Below are positions 43,501 to 53,455 of a DNA stretch of 64,000 nucleotides, piece by piece. The stretch comes from Rotaria sp. Silwood1 (lineage: Eukaryota; Rotifera; Eurotatoria; Philodinida; Philodinidae), in the NCBI GenBank assembly GCA_905250075.1, contig CAJNOP010000030.1, forward strand, positions 392,287 to 456,286, given 5' to 3'. Below the pieces are notes generated by a model. That model had not been told where the DNA came from and did not search any database. It saw only the letters and a list, made by a program, of their open reading frames with translations. Both the position numbers and the translations under genes were made by a program. Each line of letters starts with the position of its first letter. The stretch's first letter is position 1.

Positions 43501-44367
43501 ATTATAGTTATCAATGGAATAAACAAGATCTTGTCCGTGAAATCTATGAAGATTTTCATATGCGTAATGTACAAACTTGGTTTGATATTTGGGGTGCAAT
43601 GCAAGGTAGTACTAATGATGCAATGGCTACAGGTTTGTCTATTCATTAATCGTTAATATATGATCAATCGATAATCTTTTTTTTTTTTTGTTAGGTGTGG
43701 AATGCGCTAAAGTAATGCTTGTCTTTCTATCGAAAGAATACATTGAATCGACGAATTGTCAACTCGAATTTCGATATGCTGTTTATCGTGGAAAAGCTTT
43801 CGTTATTCTTCGTACAGAACCTAATATATTAATGGAACAATGGATGTTAGAAGCCATACAAGGCTTTCCTCAATACGATGTTTATTCTTATAATGTTTTA
43901 GAACAACCAATCAATGGAGTTCCAATGGTATATCAGCAAATTTATTTTTTAAATTATATTTAATAATTTTTTTTTGTTGTATTTAGATTGATGTTATCGT
44001 TCAAGCTGTACGCAACCTTGCTCAAGTTCAACCACCTGATCCTGTTGATGATTGTTCAGCTGAACTTTTTGAATTACGTTCACTTCTTGATGATGCACGA
44101 GATGCATTAAGTGCAAAAACCGGTGTAGCACGTTACAAAACATGTACACGATGTGGACAACAATATGATGATTATTCAAAAGATGGATGCAAAAAACATT
44201 CAGCTTACTTTCTCGGTGGTGGTGGAGGTCTTCTCGAAGATCAATGGGTATGTTGCAGACAACAAACAGCAGATTCACCTGGTTGTATGCCATGTGAACA
44301 TATTGATCAACCACGTGCATTTGTTGAAGATCCTCATTACGGTACATCAACATGGAAACCAGCTTAA
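40533..44367 (+). CDS. multi-TIR protein with C-terminal CHORD-like zinc domain
   Basis: Seven in-phase exons, join(40533..40647,40719..41167,41222..41653,43149..43447,43508..43632,43695..43927,43987..44367), 677 residues. Begins MGCGASN, a classic N-myristoylation/palmitoylation start, so membrane attachment is likely. TIR-like domain 1 (about 46-185) keeps the alpha-C glutamate position (FCME, Glu113). TIR-like domain 2 (about 205-325) has Ala269 there. A linker with a coiled-coil-like charged segment (about 340-365) leads to a canonical TIR (about 428-550: MISYQWNKQD, TWFDIWGAMQGS, VFLSKEYIESTNCQLE with Glu498). The C-terminus (about 602-657) matches the CHORD zinc pattern: Cys604, Cys607, GC(619)KKH622, WVCC (640-641), Cys651, His656. 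Known: TIR domains act as adaptors or NADases; CHORD proteins (Rar1, CHORDC1) are Hsp90 co-chaperones. The combination is unfamiliar to me. Confidence 0.88.
41654..43148 (+). other. 1.5-kb intron of the TIR gene
   Basis: Lies between the second TIR-like domain and the linker exon, far longer than the gene's other introns (about 55-75 bp). AT-rich, no exon or element with defined ends recognised. Open frames at 42067-42255 (+) and 42768-42968 (-) look non-coding. Confidence 0.55.
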
Positions 44368-45284
44368 AATAAATCGAACAATCATATATCTCAGATATAA
44401 ATTCATTTTGATAATGCATAAATATTTTGTGTAAGATTATCAAAGATGCAAACAAGTCATCAAGCCTGTCGCAGATCAGGCAGAACGCTTAAAAAAGACA
44501 AGTCGATTGTCTGTTATGGTTTTTCTAAAGTTTCAATAAAAAAAAGAATTCGCTTTTTTTTTAAAGCATGAAATGTAAGCATTAAAATATACAGAGGAAT
44601 ATCTATCCTAGTAGAAAATGAGAAATTAATTAATTTTTTTTTATTCGTTTTAATTGGACAAAATCATAACTAATAAAAGATTGTCATTCAAGTTCTCAAC
44701 ACATTAGAAGACTCAGGTGCTCTTCTTTGCTATAGTATCGATTATAGCTTACAATGAAAGAGAAGATCTTCTGTCAAATTTCTTTAAAAAGTCATAGTTT
44801 ATGTAGTTTTGCCAACAATTCTTAGTTTCTATACATTTTTGCTCAATACGTCGCGTTATAGTAAACGAGTTTATTTCCGTTATCATACAAGCGTTCCATA
44901 ACAAAGAAACAGATGATATCCTGTAAAAAAAAAGAAAGAAGACAATCGTTGAAAAATATTTTTAGAACCATACTGTCAACATATCCTGACATCTTGGTAC
45001 AATGGCTCATGGCTGATTTTTTTTTCTAAAGAATGTGATCTATCCGTGACAATATTTAACTTTCTCTATAACTAAGTAATTGGAAAAAACGAGTAATTAA
45101 ACTTATTTCAATCAGTTTCTTATATTGATATTTGAATAATATAAGCTCACAATTGAATGTAACAATGAATGATTATTTGTGTAGGAGCACAAAGACATCA
45201 ACAGAACGAGAAAAACACTATCTTATACATAAATACGTGTGTTTACGCCTCCTTTATACCCATTCTTGTTTTTACTTGTGTCAC
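44368..45284. other. intergenic, TIR gene to GNAT gene
   Basis: AATAAA occurs one base after the TIR-gene stop (44368-44373) and again near 44535, candidate polyadenylation signals. The remainder is AT-rich. The GNAT frame is open upstream to 45132, so part of this stretch could be coding if an earlier start is used. Confidence 0.5.
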
Positions 45285-45974
45285 ATGGCCAGTGACGACG
45301 AATATGAAATCGCTCTCATCGACAATGAAACAGATGCGCGTTTATGTGCTAAATTAATAGCAGAAGAATTTGCTTCCCACAATCCTTTGTCGACTTTTAA
45401 TCAGGTAACAGCTGAACATCTATTTGATAAATGGCTTTGGCCATTAATGATCGATGTACTTGATGAAAAATTATCATTTCTTATACGACATCGTCCAACA
45501 AATGAAATTATTGCAGCAACCATAGCCAATGATCTATTCTTACTATGTGAAAAACATCCATATGATGCTTCTAGTCCTGCATCTAGTGATCCAATGGTAG
45601 ATTTATTTGAAGAAATGCGTGATCGATTTGTTCATCATGATTTTGACCAAAAATTACAACCGAATATGGTTTTATGTATTTCAGCTGGTGCAACACAATC
45701 GAAATACGCGGGCAAAAATTTAGCTGTTCAATTACGTACTCGTATATGTGATCATGCACGAGACACAAAAGGATTTCAATATGCATTTATACAAACAACT
45801 AATCCAGCAACACGTCATATCTATGTTAAAAAAATGAATGGAAAAGAAATGTCAATTCTTGATCCAGGAACTTGGTTATGGAAGAAGAAAGGTGATGATT
45901 TATCATGTCCACTTGCAAGTTATAAAGGCGAACCAATTGTCAATATTCTTGTTAAACTGAACGAACGAAAATGA
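45285..45974 (+). CDS. GNAT-family N-acetyltransferase
   Basis: Intronless, 229 residues from MASDDEYEIALID. The frame stays open back to 45132, but the upstream part (LYTHSCFYLCH) lacks domain character, so the internal ATG is preferred. The fold pattern is that of GNAT enzymes: an N-terminal segment ALIDNETDARLCAKLIAEEF (10-29) typical of animal arylalkylamine/dopamine acetyltransferase-like proteins, strand-loop FLIRHRPTNEIIAATIAN (65-82), then the acetyl-CoA-binding motif A region VLCISAGATQSKYAGKN (129-145) followed by helix LAVQLRTRICDHA, and motif B ATRHIYVKKMNGKE. It transfers acetyl from acetyl-CoA to a primary amine; the substrate cannot be read from sequence. Same strand as the TIR gene 0.9 kb upstream, with no evidence of a functional link. 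Confidence 0.8.
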   Translation: MASDDEYEIALIDNETDARLCAKLIAEEFASHNPLSTFNQVTAEHLFDKWLWPLMIDVLDEKLSFLIRHRPTNEIIAATIANDLFLLCEKHPYDASSPASSDPMVDLFEEMRDRFVHHDFDQKLQPNMVLCISAGATQSKYAGKNLAVQLRTRICDHARDTKGFQYAFIQTTNPATRHIYVKKMNGKEMSILDPGTWLWKKKGDDLSCPLASYKGEPIVNILVKLNERK

Positions 45975-47123
45975 TGTTGATGAATATCATTTTGTTTTTG
46001 AAATAAATCATATTCAAAATTCTTGATCAATAAATAATAAATGAGTATAAACATTGGAATATTGCCTGTAAAGATTGTCTTTTAAACTAACAATAATCAA
46101 TTTTAATATTAATCTATTATGTTTCTAAAATATTATTATTCAAAATTAGAGGTTGATTCAACATTTTGAAGCTGTACAATTATTGATGTTTAATTATATA
46201 GAAATTGGTTTATTTTAAAAATTTAATAATTCAAACTCTTTCAATGACTTCTTTCTTATAATTAAAAGAATAGTTTTTTAATTAGGAACTATATCTATCT
46301 GTCAGTGAAAATCATAAATATATATAGTATTAGGTAGTCATAAATGGTAATGTTTCGACCAAAAATATAGAAAAAAAAATTATGAGTTTTGGTTAAAGAA
46401 TCTGCACGATGATATCCTAGCACATGAATAAAATTTTTTTTAAGTTCTCTACATTTTTTGTTTCAAAAATACCATCCATGACTCACAAAGCCAACGTTTA
46501 TACTTCTCATACTAAGTAAAACGTCAGTTATACTCAGATCAATAATGTCGGTGGGGTATGTGGGTATATTAGTGTATAATGGAAGAGAAAAGCACATTCA
46601 TATCGACAGTAAGATATCCATACACACATCCGATAAGTGTAGAAGAAATTTAAACATGGCGAATTTTTTCTGATCAGGCATAATTGCTTTTAATTGTTGA
46701 GCTTAAACAGTCTCAGTAGCAGCGCCAGTTATGAAATCCTCCTGAGCAAGTCAGTAGTAGTTATTTGTTTCAGGTCACCGGTTCGATAGCATACTGTGAC
46801 CACGTTGTGGCATGCACCTCTACTTCTGATTAATATGTGATTAGTTAGTATGTATTGGGATCTCAAGCAATGAACACAAGAACTTTATATCATGCTAGTC
46901 TTCTGTTCAAAGCTATAATTAGTTATAGGTATATGGATGATATCGAACTATTGAACCTACCCGCTAGGTAGCATTTCTTGCCGTAAGGTAGCTGTAAGAT
47001 AGAAATATTTTTTCTTCTGTCGAACTTAAAAAACGAAATTTTATTTCTTTAAATTAATACATTTTCATGAAACATCATAAAATAATTCTTATATAATAAT
47101 AAAATTCACATATAGATAAATAT
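45975..47123. other. intergenic between convergent GNAT (+) and tubby (-) genes
   Basis: Both neighbours end here, so it holds two 3' untranslated regions. AATAAA signals occur soon after the GNAT stop (near 46000 and 46030). The right part (46720-47025) is a dispersed repeat listed separately. No gene seen. Confidence 0.5.
46720..47025 (+). repeat. dispersed repeat related to 17541-17830
   Basis: TTTGTTTCAGGTCACCGGTT and CGATAGCATACTG match TTTGTTTCAGATCACCTGTC and CGATAGCATGCTG at 17665-17690. Further on, ATATGGATGATATCGAACTA and GAACCTACCCGCTAGGTAG resemble the 3' part of the other copy, in the same order. Two diverged members of one family in one window imply an interspersed repeat. The left limit is uncertain. 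Confidence 0.45.
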
Positions 47124-48775
47124 TCATTCTCGAAACCATCGCGATTCTAGAGCACTAAGAGCGATAGCAAACGCTTGAATAAGTGAAAGAGGATATCGAA
47201 AATCACAAGAAAATTCATTGTCGAGCATTCGACCGAATTCCATTACGATTTGTTCCACATCTACAGAAACGACAAGAATAATTATTTTATCAATAAATTT
47301 TAGCTTCAACCTATAGAAAATATTTACTTTCTTCATTTTTGAGTATCATTTGAAAATTTTTAATCGATGGTATTACAGCACGATCTTTTCCACTAAAATT
47401 TAATGTATAACAAGATTTATCTATTAAAAAAAAAAGGTACCAAAAAGTCATTTTTCTAATTTGAATAATATATCCTACATGAATCCCAATTTGGTGGTTT
47501 ATTGTGTAAATGAATAAAACAATTGCTTTGCTCTTTTGAATCATATTCATCAAAATCGCTTGCTTCCTAGAAATATTTAAAAAACGAAATCTTTCATATA
47601 TTATTATAATACATTCAATATTTACAATGAAATCTTGCATTTGATCATTGAATTTAGGTAAGAGAACTTCAATCTTTCTTGGACCTTTAGTACCAAGAAA
47701 ATTGGTTTCCTAGATAAAAATAAATTATTCATTAAGACAATATACATGTAATAAAATTTTCATACATAGAGAATAACAGCCAATTGTTGACGTTTATCTT
47801 CATTTAAAAGGTTTAACACATATCTAGTTCCAGTTAAATCATCACTAATTAATTCTGCTGAATTGAAATTGTCGGGATATTTTGAAATTACTGATATTAT
47901 ATAATGAGATTGACCACTGATTTTAAATTGTTTTTCAGCCATTAGTAGACAAATCTAAATAGGAATAAATTTACTTTTTTTCCATAGAGAAAACAACTTA
48001 AATACAAACTGATTCTCCATTGTCTGAATATTCGACTTCTAAATAAAATGTTTGAGATAAAATAGATTTATTACGTATAAGACGACATTGAATATAATTG
48101 CTAATATGTTTAGAAACAGATATAAAAACAAATCTAGATAAATCTTTATTAATTAAATTTATTATGTCATTGGATGATTCTGAAAGATCCAATTCATTCA
48201 AACGAGAATTCTAAACAAAAGAAAAATATATTACATTGTCTTAGACTAATAAGAAAATGATTACGTGCTGTAATTTTTCTCACTTGAAAAAAATGAAGAG
48301 AATTTTTTATTTCTTCGAAAATCATTCAGTTAAGAAATAAATTGTTTTCAACTTACAGTAATTGTTTTTTCATCGGTCTTATCATTAACTTGATTCTTAT
48401 TTTTTGATAAAGTAAAATCTTCATTTGATTTATTAGTATTCTCTGTTGTTAATGGTGAAAAATAAACATTTACTGATTGTTTGTCATCATCATCATCATC
48501 GAGATCTGATGAATTGTATTCTGAAGACTCTATAATCAATAGAGATAGATAAATATTTTCAATTTTATATTCTTACGTGAATCTGTATCAGCTGGAATTG
48601 AACAGGATTGAAGGTCAGTAAAAACTTCACCAACATCATTATATATTTGATCATCGTCAAATTTTTGTTCAACATAAAAATTTGATTGTGTTGAATAATC
48701 ATTTACTATTAATCTATTTCGATTGTTAAAAACCAAATCTATATTAGTTTCTTCTTCCTGATGATTTGAAGACAT
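47124..48775 (-). CDS. TULP: divergent tubby-like protein
   Basis: Eight in-phase exons, complement(join(47124..47260,47328..47420,47479..47566,47626..47709,47766..47954,48010..48210,48357..48529,48577..48775)), 387 residues. N-terminal about 130 residues acidic and Ser/Asn-rich, including a DDDDDDK run. The C-terminal part is the tubby beta-barrel: HYIISV, GTRYVLNL, ETNFLGTKGPRKIEVLLP, NKPPNWDS, TLNFSGKDRAVIPSIKNFQ, VEQIVMEFGRM, YPLSLIQAFAIALSALESR, ending RWFRE against KLACE in human TUB. Known role: binds PI(4,5)P2 through a basic patch and carries membrane proteins into cilia. The basic loop of TUB (AGRKRKKSKTSNY) is here AEKQFKISGQSHY, much less basic, so phosphoinositide binding may be weaker. 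The barrel is also shorter in the middle than in mammals. The assignment rests on the C-terminal half and is firm; subfamily is not resolved. Confidence 0.92.
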
Positions 48776-51700
48776 TACAAATTTCGTTGATTTATTCCTT
48801 TTTTTTTCTTTTACTGTTGATTTTCGAATAAAATGACAAACGAAAAACTCTTTAAATAAGAATGTTTTGTATGCTGTCTTTTATATGTTTTCATGTTACT
48901 GTTGTGGTATGTTTAACATCATTTCATCTAGTCAAATACATAAAACACTTTTTCTTTTCGTTCAAATCAAATTCTTAATGTTTACCATACATTGCCCGTT
49001 CTCAAGTCTGATTCTTAAAATATGAATCAAAACACAAAGAAAAAATTGCTTTTTTTCCATTTAATGTACGTATGCAAATCAAAACGAGAAAAATTTTCTA
49101 TGGTAAAGATTTTGATAATTAATGATACGTTATTATATTAAAAAAAACGAAAGTTTTTCTATAAATGAATAGAATACTTTCGTAATCAAATAAGAATTGT
49201 AAACTAAGTCAGTCGTTCTCCAGTCAGAAATCTATTTTTGCCATCGAACAATCTATATATCTCAAATTTTCAAGAAATATGTGCCCAAATCTAGAAAATC
49301 AAAATGAGAATTTCAGCTCAAAATATTGAGCTGTTCAAACGAGTTACTCTAATAGCAAGACACGAAAAGTAGATATTTGCTTGTCCCAAGATTTCTCCAC
49401 TAAAACTAATGATGCGAAAGTTAGATTGACATTAAAATGCAGTCAACATTTGCCGGTACAGTTTATCTGAGCTTAATTTGTAAACAATATCCTTTGTTTG
49501 CTTTTCATGTTAGTTTTTTTAAAAAAGATACTAGGAAAATTCATAATACTTCTATAAAAAAAAAAAAAAAGATTGCTTTTTCTTAAAAACTCAATCGAAA
49601 ATGAAAAACTGTGCTCTGGCAAATAGTTGAGTGTAGTTTTCTCTTCAATCTAAAATTTTTCCAAACTTAATACTATGTAAAATACCTGAGAAATCTGAGA
49701 CATAATCTCGAGAAAACTGGGAACTCATGTTTGGTGTTGAAAAACAAATTTTTGCTCCTCAGAAGATTTTGAAAAAAAATTCATACGCAGAATGTGGGCA
49801 TATCTTCGATACATGTTGACTGGCTTTTACTAGTTATATTGTTTGTGTTGCAGACGTAAAGAAGAACTAAAAAGATTTTAATGACGGAAGCTCAGATACT
49901 ATTCTACATATTAGAAGTTTTTCATGAAAACCTTTGTAAAATATCGATTTGATCATAAAATTTTCTTTCAAAATCATTAAATAAAAAATCTGTGAACTTA
50001 TTTTATATTCTTACGGGTAACAATACATAAGATGGGCTATAAATAGCACTACAATGAAAATTTGAAATATCTTCCCTTAGGTTCGCTCTTATGAACTGAG
50101 TTTTTAGTTAGTCGTAGAAGTTTATTTAAATTTCTTTTTTCATACGGATAACGAAAATGAATACTACTATTAAGTTTTATTTTTGTCCTCAATAAAGAAA
50201 TCTCACCTAATGTCAAGTACATAAACTAACGTATAAAGCGTTTCATAAATAATATTCAGTTATCATGTAAGAAAATAATAACAAGAAATCACCACCAACT
50301 TTATAAATGATACTCTATGGATACATATAGAGCAAGATTGCAGAACTTGTTGGTGTAAAAGTCAATGGTTCTAAAATTTTGAATTTTCAAACATTGAACA
50401 CTGGTTTTTCCAACGAACTTGGTATCAAAGAGCTACAATGGATAGTTTTACTTATTAGTCACAAATTTTAACATTTAAATTGAATAGTTTCCAAAAGTTG
50501 TTCTATGTATATGAATATAGTATCATGTATAAAGTTTGTTTTGATTTTGTTCTTATTATTCTCTTAGACGACCAGATCTATGACAGTTCGCGATTGAGTA
50601 ACTGAATTGATACCACTTATATGGTTATTTTCAAAGAAGCTGAAATATACAAATAGACCAATTCTAGACGTGTGAAAGTTTCCACTAATATGAACATGCT
50701 CTGTTTTGGGCATTGCATTATAGTAACCGGTTCTTTCTTTTTTTGACAATTGGAACAATTGCTGAATAGAATGTTGTATTACCATTATCATTAGACTCAG
50801 ATCATATGAAAAGAACTGGTTTATAGAACTCTGAGTTATCACAAGTGTATCAATGGCATACTTCGTATGTGTTTTTCTTCCTTGGAAATAAGTGAAGTTT
50901 CTTTAGTGAAGTCAGAAATATAACTTCATAACACGGACGTTTAAATAGAGGAGAATCGTTCTCCCTTTCTCAAGCAGAAGAAAATTGCACTATCAATTTA
51001 CTATGTTTGTGTTTTGACCGACACCTTGTTTGTTATGATTAATGTTAAATAAATGTATGATGCATATAATCACAAGTATTTTATCCTACTTTATGACTTA
51101 CATATAAGAGTATCGTTGTGATATTTTTTTTTTTCAGAAAACATTTATTAAAGATAACGAATAAAATGCAGAAAAATATTATTGAACAAGAAATCTAAGG
51201 ATGATATAGATAGAAAAGTCTCACAAAAATCAATAGCACATAATGTCTATAATTACAATAACAACAACGAATTCACGAGCCGTTAATAACAAAGATATTT
51301 CAGTTGCTATTTCTTCATTGTCTATTACGTAAGATTCTACCATTATAATCAATTTACTTGTAAAGAATGATGATATTGAATTCTATCTTACAAATTAGCT
51401 AGCAACGAAAAATTTTTCAGTATTTAATCGATTGTTAACGAGACCAGAGATTCTATTACTAAATTATATTTTTTCAAAAGTTGAAACAAATAGAAAAAAT
51501 CCATCAGTCTGCTAATACTTACGTCTAGCATATTCTGAATGAATCAAGGAGTTTATTGCCAACATTGAGTTTTATTTTCAAGGAAAGCAAGAAACCAGTG
51601 ATTTGGTTGATTTTTTAATAGATCATTAGTATCATTAAAAGCCATTATTGATTATTTATCGAATCATGATATATGTGAATAATATAAATATTCCGTTATT

Positions 51701-52362
51701 CAAGCAACCGAATGCATCAATTGTTAATCTTACTCAAATTCAAATGTTAAATATCGGTGTCAGTAGCTACTGTCGAGTATTATATGATTAAGATCAGTGT
51801 TTATAAGAACATGGTTCAAAAACTCGCGATATAGAAAATATTATTGATGAGTTTTCCAAATCAAAAAGTTAGTTAACTTTTACATATGAAGTCAATTAAG
51901 TCTTTGTTTAATTATAATCATTCTTCTTTTCGTTATTTACTCTAAAGAAGGGTTATCACATATGAATAAAGGTGGATGTAAATAATTAACATTATATCTA
52001 TCATATCTACATAGAAAAAATTTGATCTCTCCATCTGACCGAAAACTAATCAATATTTCTGCTTGACAGTAGTAAATGTTGACATTATTCATATAAGAAG
52101 AAAAAAAAAAAACTTTAAATAAATTTCTGCCAATACTTAAAAAATTAGTCCACCGAAGCGACCCAAAAAGCAGAAAGATTTCATTTTTTTTCATCGTCGT
52201 ACTATTTATTATCCGCTCTGTGATTACGCATGAATAAACAATAATATTAATATAGTCATTAAAAGAAAAAAAAAAAAAAAGATAACTTATAATTTTACAA
52301 ACGAGATTTGTGTCTTCTGTTTATTTTTCAATTAATCACCATTTTATTTCTATGATTATAAT
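48776..52362. other. 3.6-kb intergenic region
   Basis: No convincing gene or element with defined ends. It holds the promoter of tubby at the left and the 3' region of the YihY-family gene at the right. An open frame at 50564-50842 (-) has no recognisable homology or splice partner. AT-rich with homopolymer runs. Confidence 0.5.
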
Positions 52363-53455
52363 TCAACTGGTGTATGATCTTGTTTCAACATTTTCTTCGC
52401 ATAATGGTCTTCTTGGATGATCAACACCATATTCTTCATGCATTTCACTTAAATATGTTCCTAATCCATCAAGTAATGGTTGATAATTGTCAAAAAAGAA
52501 AGCATTTATTTGAGCACCCAATATGATTATTATAGCAAAATAATAAAAAAATAGAAGAAGAATCACAGCAAAACCAATTTGACCTTGATGAACATAATCA
52601 GATATTTATCTTAAAAAAAAAAAAACATTTCATATGAGCAACTTACCGGTATAATTTCCCATAAATGTTCGTACATAAAGTGGAAATAAAATTATAAACA
52701 CTTCAAGTATGCAAGCAGCAATTAATGCTCCACACCATGTAACTTTAAATGACATTTTTTTATTTGGCATATATAAATATATAAGTTCAAGGAAAATAAA
52801 TGCGCAAAGTAATGAAAATATAATTCCAGCAGCAAACACTCCAAAACGACTACTACCACCGGGTATTGTACTTATTAATACAGATGGAGCTGAACTAAAT
52901 GCAAGCATTACTGGAACAATAATAATGAAAACAAAAACTGCTCCAAACGCTAACACATTTGCATCAAGAAATGTTCGTTGAGGTACTCTATATATAATAG
53001 TCATACATTTTTGAATAGCAACAAACAATCGAGATGAACCAAACAATGCAAAAATAAGACCAATAAAGAAAATTACACCAGCTTCTTCTGATAATTGATT
53101 AAAAGCTATATCAACTATCTTTAAAAGACAAACAAATAGATTTTTCTTTTAAAATTTTTTCAAATTAAATATTTACTTGTTTGATACCACTATTTGTGGT
53201 ATTCTCGATAGAAAATGAATTAATAATTTTATCTTTAATTTCTTGTTGTGCATAAGGATTATTTCTTAAAACTATACCTAGTATTCCAAAAAATGCTACA
53301 GCCATAGGAAGAAGAGATATTAATAAATCAAATGCTAGCATTGCTGCAAAATTTAATGACCAATCATGAAGAAATTTTTTTAAAAAAAGACAAGCTATTT
53401 TCATTTTTTCTTGACCATGTTCAACAATAGTTGATGATTTTATTTTGTTTATCAT
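52363..53455 (-). CDS. YihY/BrkB-family (UPF0761-type) integral membrane protein, bacterial-type
   Basis: Three in-phase exons, complement(join(52363..52583,52646..53117,53177..53455)), 323 residues, introns 62 and 59 bp. Six hydrophobic segments. Family hallmarks in order: N-terminal DWSLNFAAMLAFDLLISLLP, a long periplasmic-type loop, FGSSRLFVAIQKCMTIIYRVPQR, the MPNKKMSFKVTWCGALIAA segment, FPLYVRTFMGNYTGQIGFAV, and IIILGAQINAFFF (bacterial members usually LLGAELNA). This family (Pfam BrkB/YihY, once misnamed ribonuclease BN) is widespread in bacteria, with unknown transport-like function. In animals it is unusual; with two spliceosomal introns and host-like AT-rich codons it looks like a transferred and adapted gene (inference). 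The acceptor before the last exon has a weak pyrimidine tract but gives the conserved GQIG join. The C-terminal 40 residues are charged and cytoplasmic. Confidence 0.85.

Noticed and set aside
43994-44455. Minus-strand open frame of 153 codons opposite the TIR gene
   Set aside because: Shadow of the last TIR/CHORD exon; His/Val-rich composition is the complement of real coding sequence.
50564-50842. Minus-strand 92-codon open frame
   Set aside because: No recognisable domain, no splice sites linking it to a gene.
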